Of a stretch of DNA of 34,733 nt, positions 13,240 to 21,051 are shown piece by piece; position 1 is the stretch's first letter; each line of letters begins with the position of its first letter. The notes below the pieces were generated by a model. The model was not told the origin of the DNA and ran no database searches. It saw only the letters and a list, made by a program, of their open reading frames with translations. Source of the stretch: Candidatus Kaiserbacteria bacterium (GTDB taxonomy: Bacteria > Patescibacteriota > Minisyncoccia > Phycocordibacterales > UBA2100); assembly GCA_016217965.1 (NCBI GenBank), contig JACRFI010000023.1, forward strand, positions 1-34,733, in the 5' to 3' direction. Both the position numbers and the translations under genes were made by a program.

Positions 13240-14061
13240 TTACAGCCCCACAATTTCGTAGAAAGAGCTTCCGTCTTTCACGATCAGCAGATCTCCAACG
13301 ATGCGGAATTCAGTTCCCGCTATCGGATACACCTTGGTCGTCGCGGGAGATGGACGGATATCAGCCTCGGCGAAATAAATACCACCCTCTGCAGTCGCGT
13401 ACACAACACCGCCGCGGAAGAACGCCGCCGACGTGCTTGTCTCTTGTCCGCCTTCGATTGGTATCTCAGAAAAACATCTCGAAGGCTGGCTGCAGAAATT
13501 ACTTGGCGGAAGCGCGTCTACCTGCGTGATGCGGTCGTAGACATTCCCTTCCTCAACAATGAGAGAATCGCCAGATAACCCAGCAGTTGTTGTGGCGGCA
13601 GGAGTGGAAAACTCCTGGCGAATATCTGCAAGTTCACTGCTGAGAATAGTGCGTGTTGTTGTGGCGTTGCTCGGTGCCGTAACAAGGCGGATCGTCTGCA
13701 CGCGCTGCGGCACAAGTTGGACGCGCACATCCGTCACTAACTGCGGCTCGACAAAGAGTGCCCGTATCCACGGTATCGAATCCTCACGCTCTGCTAACAC
13801 GGTGTACGTTCCGGTCGTTAAGTTGTCGATGTAAAAACTGCGTTGGAGAAAGCTGGTAGTTCCAATGTGCTCTCCATTGAGAAGAACATTCGTGCCCGAA
13901 TATGGGACCGCAATGAAAATGCCGCCCGTCTGCCGAAAACCTACTCCCGGGCGATACCGATATCCGTCCGCGTAGAAAATAACCATCGGGAGCAGCACAA
14001 CGAAAAGGAGCATCAAGGCATACAGATACACGCGACGAGTGCGGGAAGAAAGCGGTTGCAT
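13240..14061 (-). CDS. Membrane-anchored protein with a PEGA-like domain
   Basis: A 273-residue protein with one N-terminal transmembrane helix (VYLYALMLLFVVLLPMVIFY, about residues 11-30). The region from about 48 to 118 fits a PEGA domain: GTNVLLNGEHIGTTS, then NLTTGTYTVLAERE, a small beta domain common in surface proteins. The C-terminal half (about 165-273) has short beta-strand pairs (GDSLIVEEGNVYDRI, GGVVYATAEGGIYF, VGDLLIVKDGSSFYEI) suggestive of propeller-like repeats, with one possible disulfide (FCSQPSRCF). It probably faces the outside and binds cell wall or carbohydrate; this is inferred from PEGA proteins in general. It follows the glycosyltransferase gene by 61 nt, a gap filled by two heptad tracts. 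Confidence 0.75.
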   Translation of the reverse strand: MQPLSSRTRRVYLYALMLLFVVLLPMVIFYADGYRYRPGVGFRQTGGIFIAVPYSGTNVLLNGEHIGTTSFLQRSFYIDNLTTGTYTVLAEREDSIPWIRALFVEPQLVTDVRVQLVPQRVQTIRLVTAPSNATTTRTILSSELADIRQEFSTPAATTTAGLSGDSLIVEEGNVYDRITQVDALPPSNFCSQPSRCFSEIPIEGGQETSTSAAFFRGGVVYATAEGGIYFAEADIRPSPATTKVYPIAGTEFRIVGDLLIVKDGSSFYEIVGL

Positions 14062-14066
14062 ATGAA

Positions 14067-14097
14067 CAGTCTATAGTAGATAGTCAACAGTTGGTAG
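14067..14097. repeat. Heptad tract upstream of the PEGA-like gene
   Basis: A degenerate 7-bp period (CAGTCTA, TAGTAGA, TAGTCAA, CAGTTGG) 6 nt upstream of the start codon. Confidence 0.5.
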
Positions 14098-14110
14098 AAA
14101 AAAATATTTA

Positions 14111-14139
14111 ATGACTGAGGACTTATGACTGTCGACTCC
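14111..14139. repeat. Heptad tract at the glycosyltransferase stop
   Basis: TGACTGA, GGACTTA, TGACTGT, CGACTCC units. The glycosyltransferase stop codon (TAA at 14123-14125) and its last residues lie inside the tract. Confidence 0.6.
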
Positions 14140-15670
14140 TGCTCTTTGGCGTCACCCAAAAACCGAGATACCTTCCGGTCATCAATCTGATCTGCGAATC
14201 TAGCCCTGGGATAGAGCTGAACACGACCATGGTGAAGGGGACCAGTATCCACTGGAGAAATAATGCAACGCTTCGGAGTCGCGTGTACTCTGGAGGACGC
14301 TTGGGAACGAGAGAGGAGCAAATAATGGCAGAAACGATGAGCCCAAACATCGCAGCTGTTAAGAACGTCCGTGCGACGAGCGGCAGGTTGTATGAGAGCA
14401 CTGTTTCGTTGAATCCCCTTCCTCCCACAAGAAGCGGGAGCCACCCTATGGCAAAAAGTACCAAAGGATGTGTCGCAAGAGACCAGAACCCTTCTATTTG
14501 TACAAATGCTGCGCGAAATTTCTTCCAAAATGGGATGCGCGGATTCTTGAGGAACGCAAAAAGAATATAGGCAATATTCTCAGCACCGTACGTCCAACGG
14601 CGGTGCTGCTTGTATATATTTTTCGCCGTACCCCAAAAATTTTCCGCCACGTTTGCATCCATTGATACAGGGTACGCAAGTGGAATAACTTGGTAGTCTC
14701 CGTCGTACCGTACAAATAAATTCCAAAAGATGCGCGAGTCTTCCGACACAACGTTGCGCTGCCAATAGCCGGCCTCATACAGAGCGGGAAACGGCACCGC
14801 ATGCGATGAGAATGTCGCCAATTTCTCCGGCCGCTCTTGCTGTATCATCTGCCAGAACGAGCTTGAGTATGCGATGACACGAGAAAGCATGCTCGCTTCC
14901 CAGATGTTGTTGTTATACAGGGGAACAGGTTGAAAGCTAGAACGTTGCGGGTCTTTCGCGGTGAGGAAATACCACGAGAGGCAGCCGAAATAGTGCGGAT
15001 ACACAACCGTATCAACATCGAAAGCAGATACAATTACTTTGCCATACGGAATGTTTCCAGCATCAAGGATCAGTTTCCTTGCTTCCTCTGCCGCAAACGA
15101 GATATTAGACCCCTTGCCGGGGATCTCTCCCTCTACTCCCGCAGGATGCACCGTTACGATGAATGAATGAAAGAGCGGAGAGAACTCTTCCTTCAACCGC
15201 TTCGCGATCTCAAATTGTGCAGTTCCTGCCCGCGATTCAACAGCGAGCGCAACGGCTATCTTTTTTTTGTTCCATTTTGTGTCGACTAGCCCCTGTAAGC
15301 TTTCCTTCACGACGTGGTATCCCTCTTGGTAGAAAGGAAATATGACAAGATGAACAATATCTTCGTGCGCCCTCCCAAGTGTGCGGAGTCGCTCATTCCA
15401 ATCCATGGAAAGATGGTGGCGCATGCGGCGGAAATTGTGTCGGAGGTGGACGGAAAAATAGAACGTCTTGAAGAGCCAGTAGATGGAAAAGACGATGGTA
15501 AGATACGCAGCCCAGACTGGCTTCAAGAATGCGAGCCCGATAAATGCGGCAAGAGTCGTCAGTGAAAGGATGCCAGGAAGCATCTCGAACAACCGATAAA
15601 TAGCCCTATCGCGCCCCTCGAGCTCCGTTGCCCGCGCAACATGCAAATACCAGTATTTATCTGCGTCCAT
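14123..15670 (-). CDS. Membrane family-2 glycosyltransferase
   Basis: A 515-residue protein with two N-terminal transmembrane helices (about 31-75), a cytoplasmic GT-A catalytic domain and three or more C-terminal helices (about 385-480). The GT2 features are a nucleotide-binding strand near IVHLVIFPFYQEG, a DxD motif in VSAFDVDTVVYPHYF, an acceptor/acid region VSEDSRIFW and KQHRRWTYGAE, which resembles the QxxRW product-binding motif. This layout is typical of processive or lipid-linked sugar transferases. Substrate is unknown; a cell-surface polysaccharide or glycolipid is likely. Its C-terminal residues and stop are encoded by a heptad tract, suggesting the 3' end was reshaped. The PEGA-like gene follows on the same strand. 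Confidence 0.85.
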   Translation of the reverse strand: MDADKYWYLHVARATELEGRDRAIYRLFEMLPGILSLTTLAAFIGLAFLKPVWAAYLTIVFSIYWLFKTFYFSVHLRHNFRRMRHHLSMDWNERLRTLGRAHEDIVHLVIFPFYQEGYHVVKESLQGLVDTKWNKKKIAVALAVESRAGTAQFEIAKRLKEEFSPLFHSFIVTVHPAGVEGEIPGKGSNISFAAEEARKLILDAGNIPYGKVIVSAFDVDTVVYPHYFGCLSWYFLTAKDPQRSSFQPVPLYNNNIWEASMLSRVIAYSSSFWQMIQQERPEKLATFSSHAVPFPALYEAGYWQRNVVSEDSRIFWNLFVRYDGDYQVIPLAYPVSMDANVAENFWGTAKNIYKQHRRWTYGAENIAYILFAFLKNPRIPFWKKFRAAFVQIEGFWSLATHPLVLFAIGWLPLLVGGRGFNETVLSYNLPLVARTFLTAAMFGLIVSAIICSSLVPKRPPEYTRLRSVALFLQWILVPFTMVVFSSIPGLDSQIRLMTGRYLGFWVTPKSRSRQS

Positions 15671-15705
15671 ATATCAAGTACAGCATACCAGCACGATTTG
15701 AAGAA

Positions 15706-16311
15706 CTATTCAAGTACTTGCCGTTGGTACTCAGCAATCCAAAGCTGGAGCAGCTTCAACAAACGTGCATCCGAATAACGTACAGCGACGGTCCCGTACT
15801 GAGACTTTGATTTATAACTGCCCTTTCCCGCAAAATGCAGAAAGGGACGATCAAATTGACTAAGGGGTATTTTGGTAATTTGCGACCAAAACCCGATAAG
15901 CTTCTTCGGATCGTGATCTCGGTAGTAGTGTAACCCGACTCGAAGCCTTTTTTCGTGCACGCCGCAAATCTCCCTAAGAAATCTCAGAAAAACCTGAATC
16001 ATCACGGGATCCGAGTTTGCGAGAGCAACCGTCAAACCTTTTTTCGTTCCTTCTCCCCAATACAGCATTACGCCGACGGCCTTAAGAATTTCTTGTCTCC
16101 GAGTCAAATTATGTCGGAGTTCAAAAGGACGTTTGCCGTATTTAGTTATGTACAAATTAGTGATTGCGTCGCTAATCGAACGGCGTGGGACACGATATTT
16201 GTCTAAGATACGTCGAACTCTGTTAGCTGAAATAGAAAATCGTTTTGCGGTCTGCATTTCAGAGAGACGTCGCTCAACATAGGAATCAACTACCTCTTTG
16301 TCTGGAACCAT
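15706..16311 (-). CDS. Helix-turn-helix protein with a LAGLIDADG-endonuclease-like region
   Basis: About 201 residues from the ATG at 16311 (a GTG directly before it is possible). The N-terminus (about 5-45) has a helix-turn-helix pattern, DSYVERRLSEMQTAKRF then SANRVRRILDKYRVPRRS. The rest (from about 75) has GVMLYWGEGTKKGLTVALAN, then SDPVMIQVFLRFLREICGV and KLIGFWSQITKIPLSQF. These resemble one LAGLIDADG homing-endonuclease unit (GxxxGEG and the NSDP...FLRFL helix). It could be a free-standing homing endonuclease, a domesticated DNA-binding relative or a transcription factor. A TATTAT sits just before the start. It lies directly downstream of tRNA-Thr on the same strand. Confidence 0.6.
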   Translation of the reverse strand: MVPDKEVVDSYVERRLSEMQTAKRFSISANRVRRILDKYRVPRRSISDAITNLYITKYGKRPFELRHNLTRRQEILKAVGVMLYWGEGTKKGLTVALANSDPVMIQVFLRFLREICGVHEKRLRVGLHYYRDHDPKKLIGFWSQITKIPLSQFDRPFLHFAGKGSYKSKSQYGTVAVRYSDARLLKLLQLWIAEYQRQVLE

Positions 16312-16326
16312 CACCCAATAATAACA

Positions 16327-16352
16327 GACCTCCCCTTTATCAAAAGGCGGTC
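16327..16352 (-). terminator. Imperfect stem-loop after tRNA-Thr
   Basis: On the minus strand GACCGCCTTT pairs with AAAGGGGAGGTC with a small asymmetry, followed by TGTTATTATT. It could end the tRNA transcript before the helix-turn-helix gene. Confidence 0.4.
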
Positions 16353-16366
16353 CTGTTTACAGATAT

Positions 16367-16437
16367 AGCCGGAGAGAGGAATCGGACCTCCGTCAACCGA
16401 TTACAAATCGGACGCTCTACCATTGAGCTACTCCGGC
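16367..16437 (-). tRNA. tRNA-Thr (anticodon UGU)
   Basis: A 71-nt cloverleaf: acceptor GCCGGAG/CTCCGGC (7 perfect pairs), D-arm GCTC/GAGC with a 7-nt loop containing GG, an anticodon loop TTTGTAA giving UGU (reads ACA, Thr) and a T-arm GGAGG/CCTCT. The discriminator base is U and CCA is not encoded. Two oddities: the closing pair of the anticodon stem is T-T, and the T-loop reads TCCGATT, so position 55 is C instead of the almost universal U. Both argue for a check against other tRNA-Thr copies, though the overall fold is sound. Confidence 0.85.
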
Positions 16438-16479
16438 AACTGAACGAGTCTACACTTGTTGCTTGCCTTCATCAACACC

Positions 16480-16950
16480 CTACATCAATTTCTTGCGGGA
16501 CTTCTTCTTCCGCAGCGCCACTTCAGGCTGGACAGCTGCGGGCACATTATCTGAAACAGGAGGCACATTCGCACCATTCGTCCTCGGATATTCACTTACC
16601 TGCTTGAGGAAATCCGAACGAGTCTCGCGCCGCTCAAAATTATGTTTGTGAGACACAAGATCGGCGAGCCTGTGCGCTGCCTCGGCAGCGCCGTGCATAA
16701 GCCTCGCAAGCCCAGCTGCGGCAAAAGCGAGGAGGCGCACAGAGGCATACATCGTGAGGGACGGCATTCTTGAGAGGGCGCTTTCTATTGATATGAGGAG
16801 TGCTTTGCATTTCAAAGCCAGAGTGTCCGCTATCGCCCAGAAACCAGAACCATACGTACGCGCCCTCTTTTCCTCAAGAAGCTTCACAGAGAAAAGCGCG
16901 GCAATGCCCGCAAGGGAGGCGAAGAACACAGTGACAGCACCGACTACCAT
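16480..16950 (-). CDS. Small membrane protein of unknown function downstream of tsf
   Basis: A 156-residue protein. The first 20 or so residues (VVGAVTVFFASLAGIAALFSVKLL) form one transmembrane helix, followed by a long amphipathic helical region rich in Ala and Leu, and a basic Lys/Arg tail (RKKKSRKKL). I do not recognise the family. It starts 5 nt after the tsf stop, so it is likely translated from the rpsB-tsf message. The basic tail could contact nucleic acid or the ribosome, but this is speculation. Confidence 0.6.
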   Translation of the reverse strand: MVVGAVTVFFASLAGIAALFSVKLLEEKRARTYGSGFWAIADTLALKCKALLISIESALSRMPSLTMYASVRLLAFAAAGLARLMHGAAEAAHRLADLVSHKHNFERRETRSDFLKQVSEYPRTNGANVPPVSDNVPAAVQPEVALRKKKSRKKLM

Positions 16951-16955
16951 GGCAT

Positions 16956-17540
16956 CTATTTTACAGAAAGGCGCTCAAAACGCACTACCTCTATTTTTTC
17001 CCCAAACTTTTGCACCGCAGATTCCACCAACTGCCGTATTGTTTGCGTAGGATCCTTTACGAACGGCTGTTCGAGAAGAACTTTGTCTTTAAGATAGCTG
17101 TCGAGCTTTCCATCTACTGCCCTCTGGCGCATATCGTCCGGAACATTGGCAGCCTCTTTCTCGAACACAGCTTTTGCGGCTTTGACGTCTTCATCTTTTA
17201 CATCATCTTTCGTTCTGAACTGCGGGGCCATCGCGGCGACATGCATCGCGATGTCATATGCCAATTTTCCGAATTCTGGGTTCCGGGAAACGAAATCCGT
17301 CTCACAGCCGAGCACCACTACCCCCACAACAGCACCCCCCGCATGCGTGTACGCTGCGACAGTCCCTGCGCCAAGCGTGCGGTCCGCTTTTTTGCCTGCG
17401 ATGGTAGCGCTAATTTTCCGCAAGATGACTTTGGCTTTCTCGATGTCGCCTCCGGCTTCTTCCAAAGCCTTTTTGCACTGCATTATAGACACGCCCGTTG
17501 AGTCTCGGAGTTCTTTGATAATGTCGGTTGTGATGGCCAT
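16956..17540 (-). CDS. tsf: Elongation factor Ts, short form
   Basis: The guanine-nucleotide exchange factor for EF-Tu. I start at the ATG at 17540 (194 aa); the 12 extra track residues are not conserved. The N-terminal UBA-like domain reads ITTDIIKELRDSTGVSIMQCKKALEE with GDIEKAKVILR, and the core has VVVLGCETDFVSRNPEFGKLA, including the TDFV motif that contacts EF-Tu. At 194 residues it is shorter than the 280-295 of E. coli-type EF-Ts and probably has a single core subdomain, as in other reduced or thermophile-type versions. No Shine-Dalgarno is visible. It follows rpsB, the usual order, but the gap is a 120-nt structured tract. Confidence 0.95.
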   Translation of the reverse strand: MAITTDIIKELRDSTGVSIMQCKKALEEAGGDIEKAKVILRKISATIAGKKADRTLGAGTVAAYTHAGGAVVGVVVLGCETDFVSRNPEFGKLAYDIAMHVAAMAPQFRTKDDVKDEDVKAAKAVFEKEAANVPDDMRQRAVDGKLDSYLKDKVLLEQPFVKDPTQTIRQLVESAVQKFGEKIEVVRFERLSVK

Positions 17541-17553
17541 ATGTATAAATTTC

Positions 17554-17661
17554 AATAACCAAGATACAAGATACAAACAAATTTCAAAAACTCAAACCCG
17601 AGAAAAATGTTTTGGGTATTTGAGCTTGAATATTGTTTGGTTATTATTTCTTGGAATTTGG
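17554..17661. repeat. AT-rich imperfect inverted repeat between rpsB and tsf
   Basis: The left half (CAAGATACAAGATACAAAC, then CAAATTTC and CTCAAACCC) pairs loosely with the right half (GGGTATTTGAGC, TTGAATATTGTTTG, GGTTATT). The left half also shows 7-bp periodicity (AAGATAC twice). It starts right after the rpsB stop and may fold as one long hairpin, acting as attenuator, partial terminator or processing site. Confidence 0.5.
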
Positions 17662-18357
17662 TTATTTTGCCGCAGGTTTTTTTCCTTCCTGATACGCATC
17701 GGCTATCTCTTCCGTAACAAAGCTGACACTTTTCACCGACGTATCATTCGCAGGGATAGGGTACTGAATCTGCGCAAAATCGCAGTCGGAGCTCGCAAGC
17801 GCAATGACCGGGATTCCCAATTGATTCGCTTCCTTTACCGCTGTGTGCTCGTGGCGCGTATCAACGACATACAACGCCCCGGGAAGATCCTTGAGCGACA
17901 CAATGCCGCCAAAGCGCCCAAGCAGCTCTTCTATCTCTCGGTCTATCATGAGGCGCTCTTTCTTTGTGTATTTCTCGAGCTCGCCCGATTCTCTGTCCGC
18001 CGAGAGTTTCTCGAGACGGTCGATGCGCTTTCGGATGTTCTTGAAATTCGTCAACGTGCCGCCAATCCAACGGCCCGCCACGTATGGAGAATTTGCTCGC
18101 TCCGCCGCAGCTTTAACGATAGAAATGACTTCGTTCTTGCCCCCCACAAAAAGGAGAGACTTCCCCGCTTTAGCAAGATTTTGTACGAACTCTCTCGCAC
18201 TCGCGAGCCGGCGCACAGTCTCTTCAAGATCAAAAATATCCGTGCGGTCCTTTGTGCTGAAAATGAAAGGGACTGCAGTCGGATGGCGGCGGGTGCGGGC
18301 AAGGGCGAAATGCGCCCCGACGTCGTATAGTTTCTTTAATTCTGCTGCTGTTGCCAT
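17662..18357 (-). CDS. rpsB: Small ribosomal subunit protein uS2
   Basis: A 231-residue 30S protein located near the platform/head junction. Family signatures: YDVGAHFALARTRRHPTAVPF near the N-terminus, LLFVGGKNEV, VAGRWIGGTLTNFKNI, the coiled-coil KKERLMIDREIEELLGRFGG, and the C-terminal DLPGALYVVDTRHEHTAVKEA with IPVIALASSDCD. The Lys-rich tail KKPAAK is usual. It has its own promoter within the prfA end, and a TGCCC/GGGCA hairpin in the leader. tsf follows in the classic order. Confidence 0.97.
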   Translation of the reverse strand: MATAAELKKLYDVGAHFALARTRRHPTAVPFIFSTKDRTDIFDLEETVRRLASAREFVQNLAKAGKSLLFVGGKNEVISIVKAAAERANSPYVAGRWIGGTLTNFKNIRKRIDRLEKLSADRESGELEKYTKKERLMIDREIEELLGRFGGIVSLKDLPGALYVVDTRHEHTAVKEANQLGIPVIALASSDCDFAQIQYPIPANDTSVKSVSFVTEEIADAYQEGKKPAAK

Positions 18358-18375
18358 AGCTTTGGGATGAAAATA

Positions 18376-18390
18376 TGCCCCTAAAGGGCA
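18376..18390 (-). promoter_or_regulatory. Small hairpin in the rpsB leader
   Basis: TGCCC/GGGCA with a 5-nt loop, followed on the minus strand by TATTTTC. If transcription starts from the promoter just upstream it sits in the 5' UTR of rpsB, so it may be an attenuator or protein-binding site; for readthrough from prfA it could be a weak terminator. Confidence 0.45.
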
Positions 18391-18396
18391 CGGGGA

Positions 18397-18425
18397 AATA
18401 TAGCAGGATTAGGCGTCAGTGTCGA
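18397..18425 (-). promoter_or_regulatory. Promoter of rpsB inside the prfA 3' end
   Basis: -35 TCGACA (18420-18425), a 17-nt spacer and -10 TATATT (18397-18402). Five of six bases match consensus in each box. Confidence 0.55.
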
Positions 18426-19371
18426 GAGCGCGTAGAGCCTCGATTATGGGACCCATGCCTCCTGCTAGTATCTTTGGAATATTCGACCAGTTCTCCTTGA
18501 GCCTGTGGTCGGTGACCCTGTCCTGCGGAAAGTTATAGGTACGTATCTTTTCAGATCTATCTCCAGTGCCGACCTGTAACTTTCTGTCCGCGGCACGCGA
18601 CATTGCTTCTTCCTCATCCTTTTTCTGCTGGAGCCTCGAGACAAGAAGCTTCATTGCGCGCTCTTTGTTCGCTTGCTGGCTTCTTTCCACTGTGCAACGA
18701 ACATCGATGCCCGTAGGTTTGTGGATGATCCTCACGGCAGTTTCCACCTTGTTCACGTTCTGCCCCCCGGCGCCTCCCGAACGGCTTGTTTCTATCTCGA
18801 GGTCAGCCGGATTTATCTCAACTTTGGTGCGCTTGTAAATGGGAAGGGTCGCAACCGTCGCAGTCGATGTGTGGATGCGCCCGCTTTTTTCCGTTGCGGG
18901 GACGCGCTGCACTCGATGCACGCCGGTTTCGAACTGCAGCTCGCGGTAACAATTCTCGCCCTTTATCTCGAACTGCGCTTCCTTGATACCGCCCAATTCC
19001 GAACGGCTTTCCTCGAGTTTCTTTGCCTGCCATCCTCTCGATTGTGAATATTTAAGATACATTTGCGCCAGTTCCTCGGCGAAAAGCGACGCCTCTTCTC
19101 CACCCACGCCTGCGCGCACTTCTAGGATTACCTCGTTCGGCCATTCCCGTTCATTATCGGCCCCGACTATTTGCTCCATCTGTTTAATTAGGGCGTCCTT
19201 TTGCGTTTCGATATCCGAGAGTTCTTTCTCCGCGAGCCCTTTCATGGAGGGGTCTACTTCCAAGAGTTCGTGCGCATCTTTCTCTGCTTGCGTCAGGCGT
19301 TTCCACTCTTCCACGAGAAAAGAGACGCGATGGTCGTCCGTGTATTCAAGTGGGTTTATTGGGGTAGTCAT
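18409..19371 (-). CDS. prfA: Peptide chain release factor 1
   Basis: A 320-residue class I release factor for UAA and UAG. The codon-reading tripeptide PAT (158-160, in [17 protein letters not shown]) identifies RF1 rather than RF2, which has SPF. The hydrolysis motif GGQ is at 202-204 ([11 protein letters not shown]). The C-terminal region keeps [21 protein letters not shown]. It is shorter than E. coli RF1 (360), mainly at the N-terminal domain. UGA stops occur in other genes here (for example rplY and aroQ), so RF2 is also expected in the genome. The start codon ATG lies inside a TTATGACT heptad tract, with no separate Shine-Dalgarno site. Confidence 0.96.
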   Translation of the reverse strand: MTTPINPLEYTDDHRVSFLVEEWKRLTQAEKDAHELLEVDPSMKGLAEKELSDIETQKDALIKQMEQIVGADNEREWPNEVILEVRAGVGGEEASLFAEELAQMYLKYSQSRGWQAKKLEESRSELGGIKEAQFEIKGENCYRELQFETGVHRVQRVPATEKSGRIHTSTATVATLPIYKRTKVEINPADLEIETSRSGGAGGQNVNKVETAVRIIHKPTGIDVRCTVERSQQANKERAMKLLVSRLQQKKDEEEAMSRAADRKLQVGTGDRSEKIRTYNFPQDRVTDHRLKENWSNIPKILAGGMGPIIEALRALDTDA

Positions 19372-19396
19372 AAGTCATTAGTCCTAAGCCTAAGTA
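19366..19396. repeat. Heptad tract at the prfA start codon
   Basis: AGTCATA, AGTCATT, AGTCCTA, AGCCTAA: four 7-bp units. The prfA ATG (19369-19371 on minus) is part of the first unit. Confidence 0.65.
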
Positions 19397-19401
19397 TATA
19401 C

Positions 19402-19432
19402 GCCGAAAGCCCCGCAAAGCGGGGCTTTCGGC
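19402..19432 (-). terminator. Strong terminator after rpmE
   Basis: GCCGAAAGCCCCGC and GCGGGGCTTTCGGC form a perfect 14-bp stem with a 3-nt loop, 11 nt past the rpmE stop. There is no long T-run, but the stem is very stable. Confidence 0.7.
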
Positions 19433-19442
19433 AACAGTGTCG

Positions 19443-19715
19443 TTATTTCTTGGAAGCCTTCTTTGGTGTTGCCTTTGACTGGCGCGACTTGAATCGCTCC
19501 ACGCGCCCTGCAGAATCGATCGTCTTTGACTGTCCCGTATAAAAAGGATGCGATGCCGAGGAGATTTCCACTTCGTGCGTATCGTACTCCTTGCCATCGT
19601 CCCACTTAGATTTCTTGCTGGTCTTGATGGTCGAAGATATCAAAAAGCGCTGCCCCGAGGTCACATCCTCGAAGATCACAGGCCTATAGTCTGCCGGGTG
19701 GATATCTTTTTTCAT
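19443..19715 (-). CDS. rpmE2: Large ribosomal subunit protein bL31, type B
   Basis: A 90-residue protein beginning [18 protein letters not shown], the type B (zinc-free) L31 signature. The CxxC zinc motif of type A is absent. [18 protein letters not shown] and the following region with GRVERFKSR are typical; the Lys/Ala-rich tail is extended. It sits on the 50S central protuberance and bridges to the small subunit. It stands alone before a strong terminator. Confidence 0.95.
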   Translation of the reverse strand: MKKDIHPADYRPVIFEDVTSGQRFLISSTIKTSKKSKWDDGKEYDTHEVEISSASHPFYTGQSKTIDSAGRVERFKSRQSKATPKKASKK

Positions 19716-19766
19716 GTCGGCGAAACTATACAGAAAAAACCCTCCCGTGGCAAGGGAAACGTAGAT

Positions 19767-20249
19767 TTACATCTTGTAGCGCTCATGGGGTTCCGGCAAT
19801 TTCTCGTATGCGTCATTATAGTAGCCCTCTTCGACAGGACCTCGCGCTTTGAGCACCTCGGTGGCCACTATGTTTATGCGTCCCAGTTCTTCTCTCAGTT
19901 TCAATATATCTTCAACTACCTTTTCTCTTTCTTTTTCATGGTAGTGCAGCTTCTTTGTAGGATCTTTCGCCGCAATGAAAAGCGGAAGCCCCGCGTAAAG
20001 AGATGCGACAAAAGAACCAAAAATTCCGAGCCCAAAAAGCATTTGATCTCTCATCACTTTCATGTTGAATTTGTGATCTGTGTACGTAACTTCCATATTC
20101 AACGTAGAAAGTACATAGCCCCAAATACGCTCTCGCAGACGGTAAATTTGCTCAAGTTTTGTTTCCGGATTCCTGATGAGGCTATCGACTTTCTCTCTTT
20201 CTGCCTTTAAATGCAGTAAAAAACCTTCAGCGTTGCTAAGCTTACCAAT
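19767..20249 (-). CDS. Unknown membrane protein, apparently frameshifted near its start
   Basis: The track gives only 111 aa from a TTG at 20102, but the frame is open and protein-like for at least 49 more codons (GKLSNAEGFLLHLKAERE...). I list it from an ATT at 20249 that has GAGGT 6 nt before it. A second frame starts ATG at 20314 (MSEPRDMQIRLSPKLQK) and meets this one at a run of five A (about 20264-20268). One extra A would fuse them into one protein of about 180 residues. So the gene is probably full length with a 1-nt deletion, slippage or a sequence error. The C-terminal part has a hydrophobic helix (MLFGLGIFGSFVASLYAGLPLFI) and a coiled-coil tail. Family unknown. Confidence 0.5.
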   Translation of the reverse strand: MGKLSNAEGFLLHLKAEREKVDSLIRNPETKLEQIYRLRERIWGYVLSTLNMEVTYTDHKFNMKVMRDQMLFGLGIFGSFVASLYAGLPLFIAAKDPTKKLHYHEKEREKVVEDILKLREELGRINIVATEVLKARGPVEEGYYNDAYEKLPEPHERYKM

Positions 20250-20398
20250 AAATTTACCTCGGGTTTTTGCAACTTAGGAGACAACCGAATTTGCATGTCC
20301 CGCGGCTCGCTCATAGTGACAGAATAGCAGATACTGAAGTACAAACAATTACCATTTACGACAAGAGTCATGTGGCCTATTCATCGTCCTCCCAAGAA

Positions 20399-20959
20399 TT
20401 AATTTCTTCGAATATGATTTCCGAGTTCCATATACAATTCGATAAGCTTGGCTTGAGAAAACATGTATTTTCTGTTCAGCATTAAATTTGCCGACATAGG
20501 ACGCATCATGTCAACAAGTTCTCCTTGAAAATCTGGGTCAGGATATCTCCTTTGCATTTTTCGAACTTGCTCGTGAAAATCATCCCCATCAAGTTCGAGA
20601 TCGCGTATTTCGGTTGAGAACCAGTCAGTCTCTACTTTTTGTCGAAGGTATTGCTCTAAGAAAGACACGCCAATTTGGTATTTGTTTTGAAGCGCAGTAA
20701 ATTGAGGCATAAAACGATCTAAAATATTGTTCTGCGCTTGTTTCGCTGCATCCAAGTAAGGAATCCCCCGATCCCGAGCCATTGCATCAGCGTTCTCTAT
20801 ATCGTTTACTCGTACAAAGTTGAGCGACATAGGATTTGTGAGAGCAAGTAATGCTTCGGAAATGTCCGTACACCGATTCAAGAAATTACCCACGGCTTCT
20901 CTCTGAGCTCGCTCAGGGTGAATTTTTGGACCAGTCGGTGAGAATTCTTCGGCTACCAT
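20399..20959 (-). CDS. Unknown soluble helical protein (186 aa)
   Basis: Mostly alpha-helical and acidic, without signal or membrane segments. It contains RDRGIPYLDAAKQAQNNILDR and DLELDGDDFHEQVRKMQRRYPDPDF. I do not recognise a family and no catalytic motif stands out. The start ATG has no Shine-Dalgarno; a TACAAT box lies about 20 nt upstream. AT content is somewhat higher than in the neighbouring housekeeping genes, and it adjoins a frameshifted gene and a secreted-protein gene, so it may be accessory. Confidence 0.65.
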   Translation of the reverse strand: MVAEEFSPTGPKIHPERAQREAVGNFLNRCTDISEALLALTNPMSLNFVRVNDIENADAMARDRGIPYLDAAKQAQNNILDRFMPQFTALQNKYQIGVSFLEQYLRQKVETDWFSTEIRDLELDGDDFHEQVRKMQRRYPDPDFQGELVDMMRPMSANLMLNRKYMFSQAKLIELYMELGNHIRRN

Positions 20960-21051
20960 AACTGTCTTGATGGAATAAATTGTATCGAGGAGATTACTTC
21001 CCCTTCTAAAATTTTACCATCGCTGTTGGACTCTCATTCGGCAATAGTGAT

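Noticed and set aside
17146-18330. A 394-aa plus-strand ORF
   Set aside because: It is antisense to rpsB and the start of tsf, both strongly identified; its composition is that of a shadow frame.
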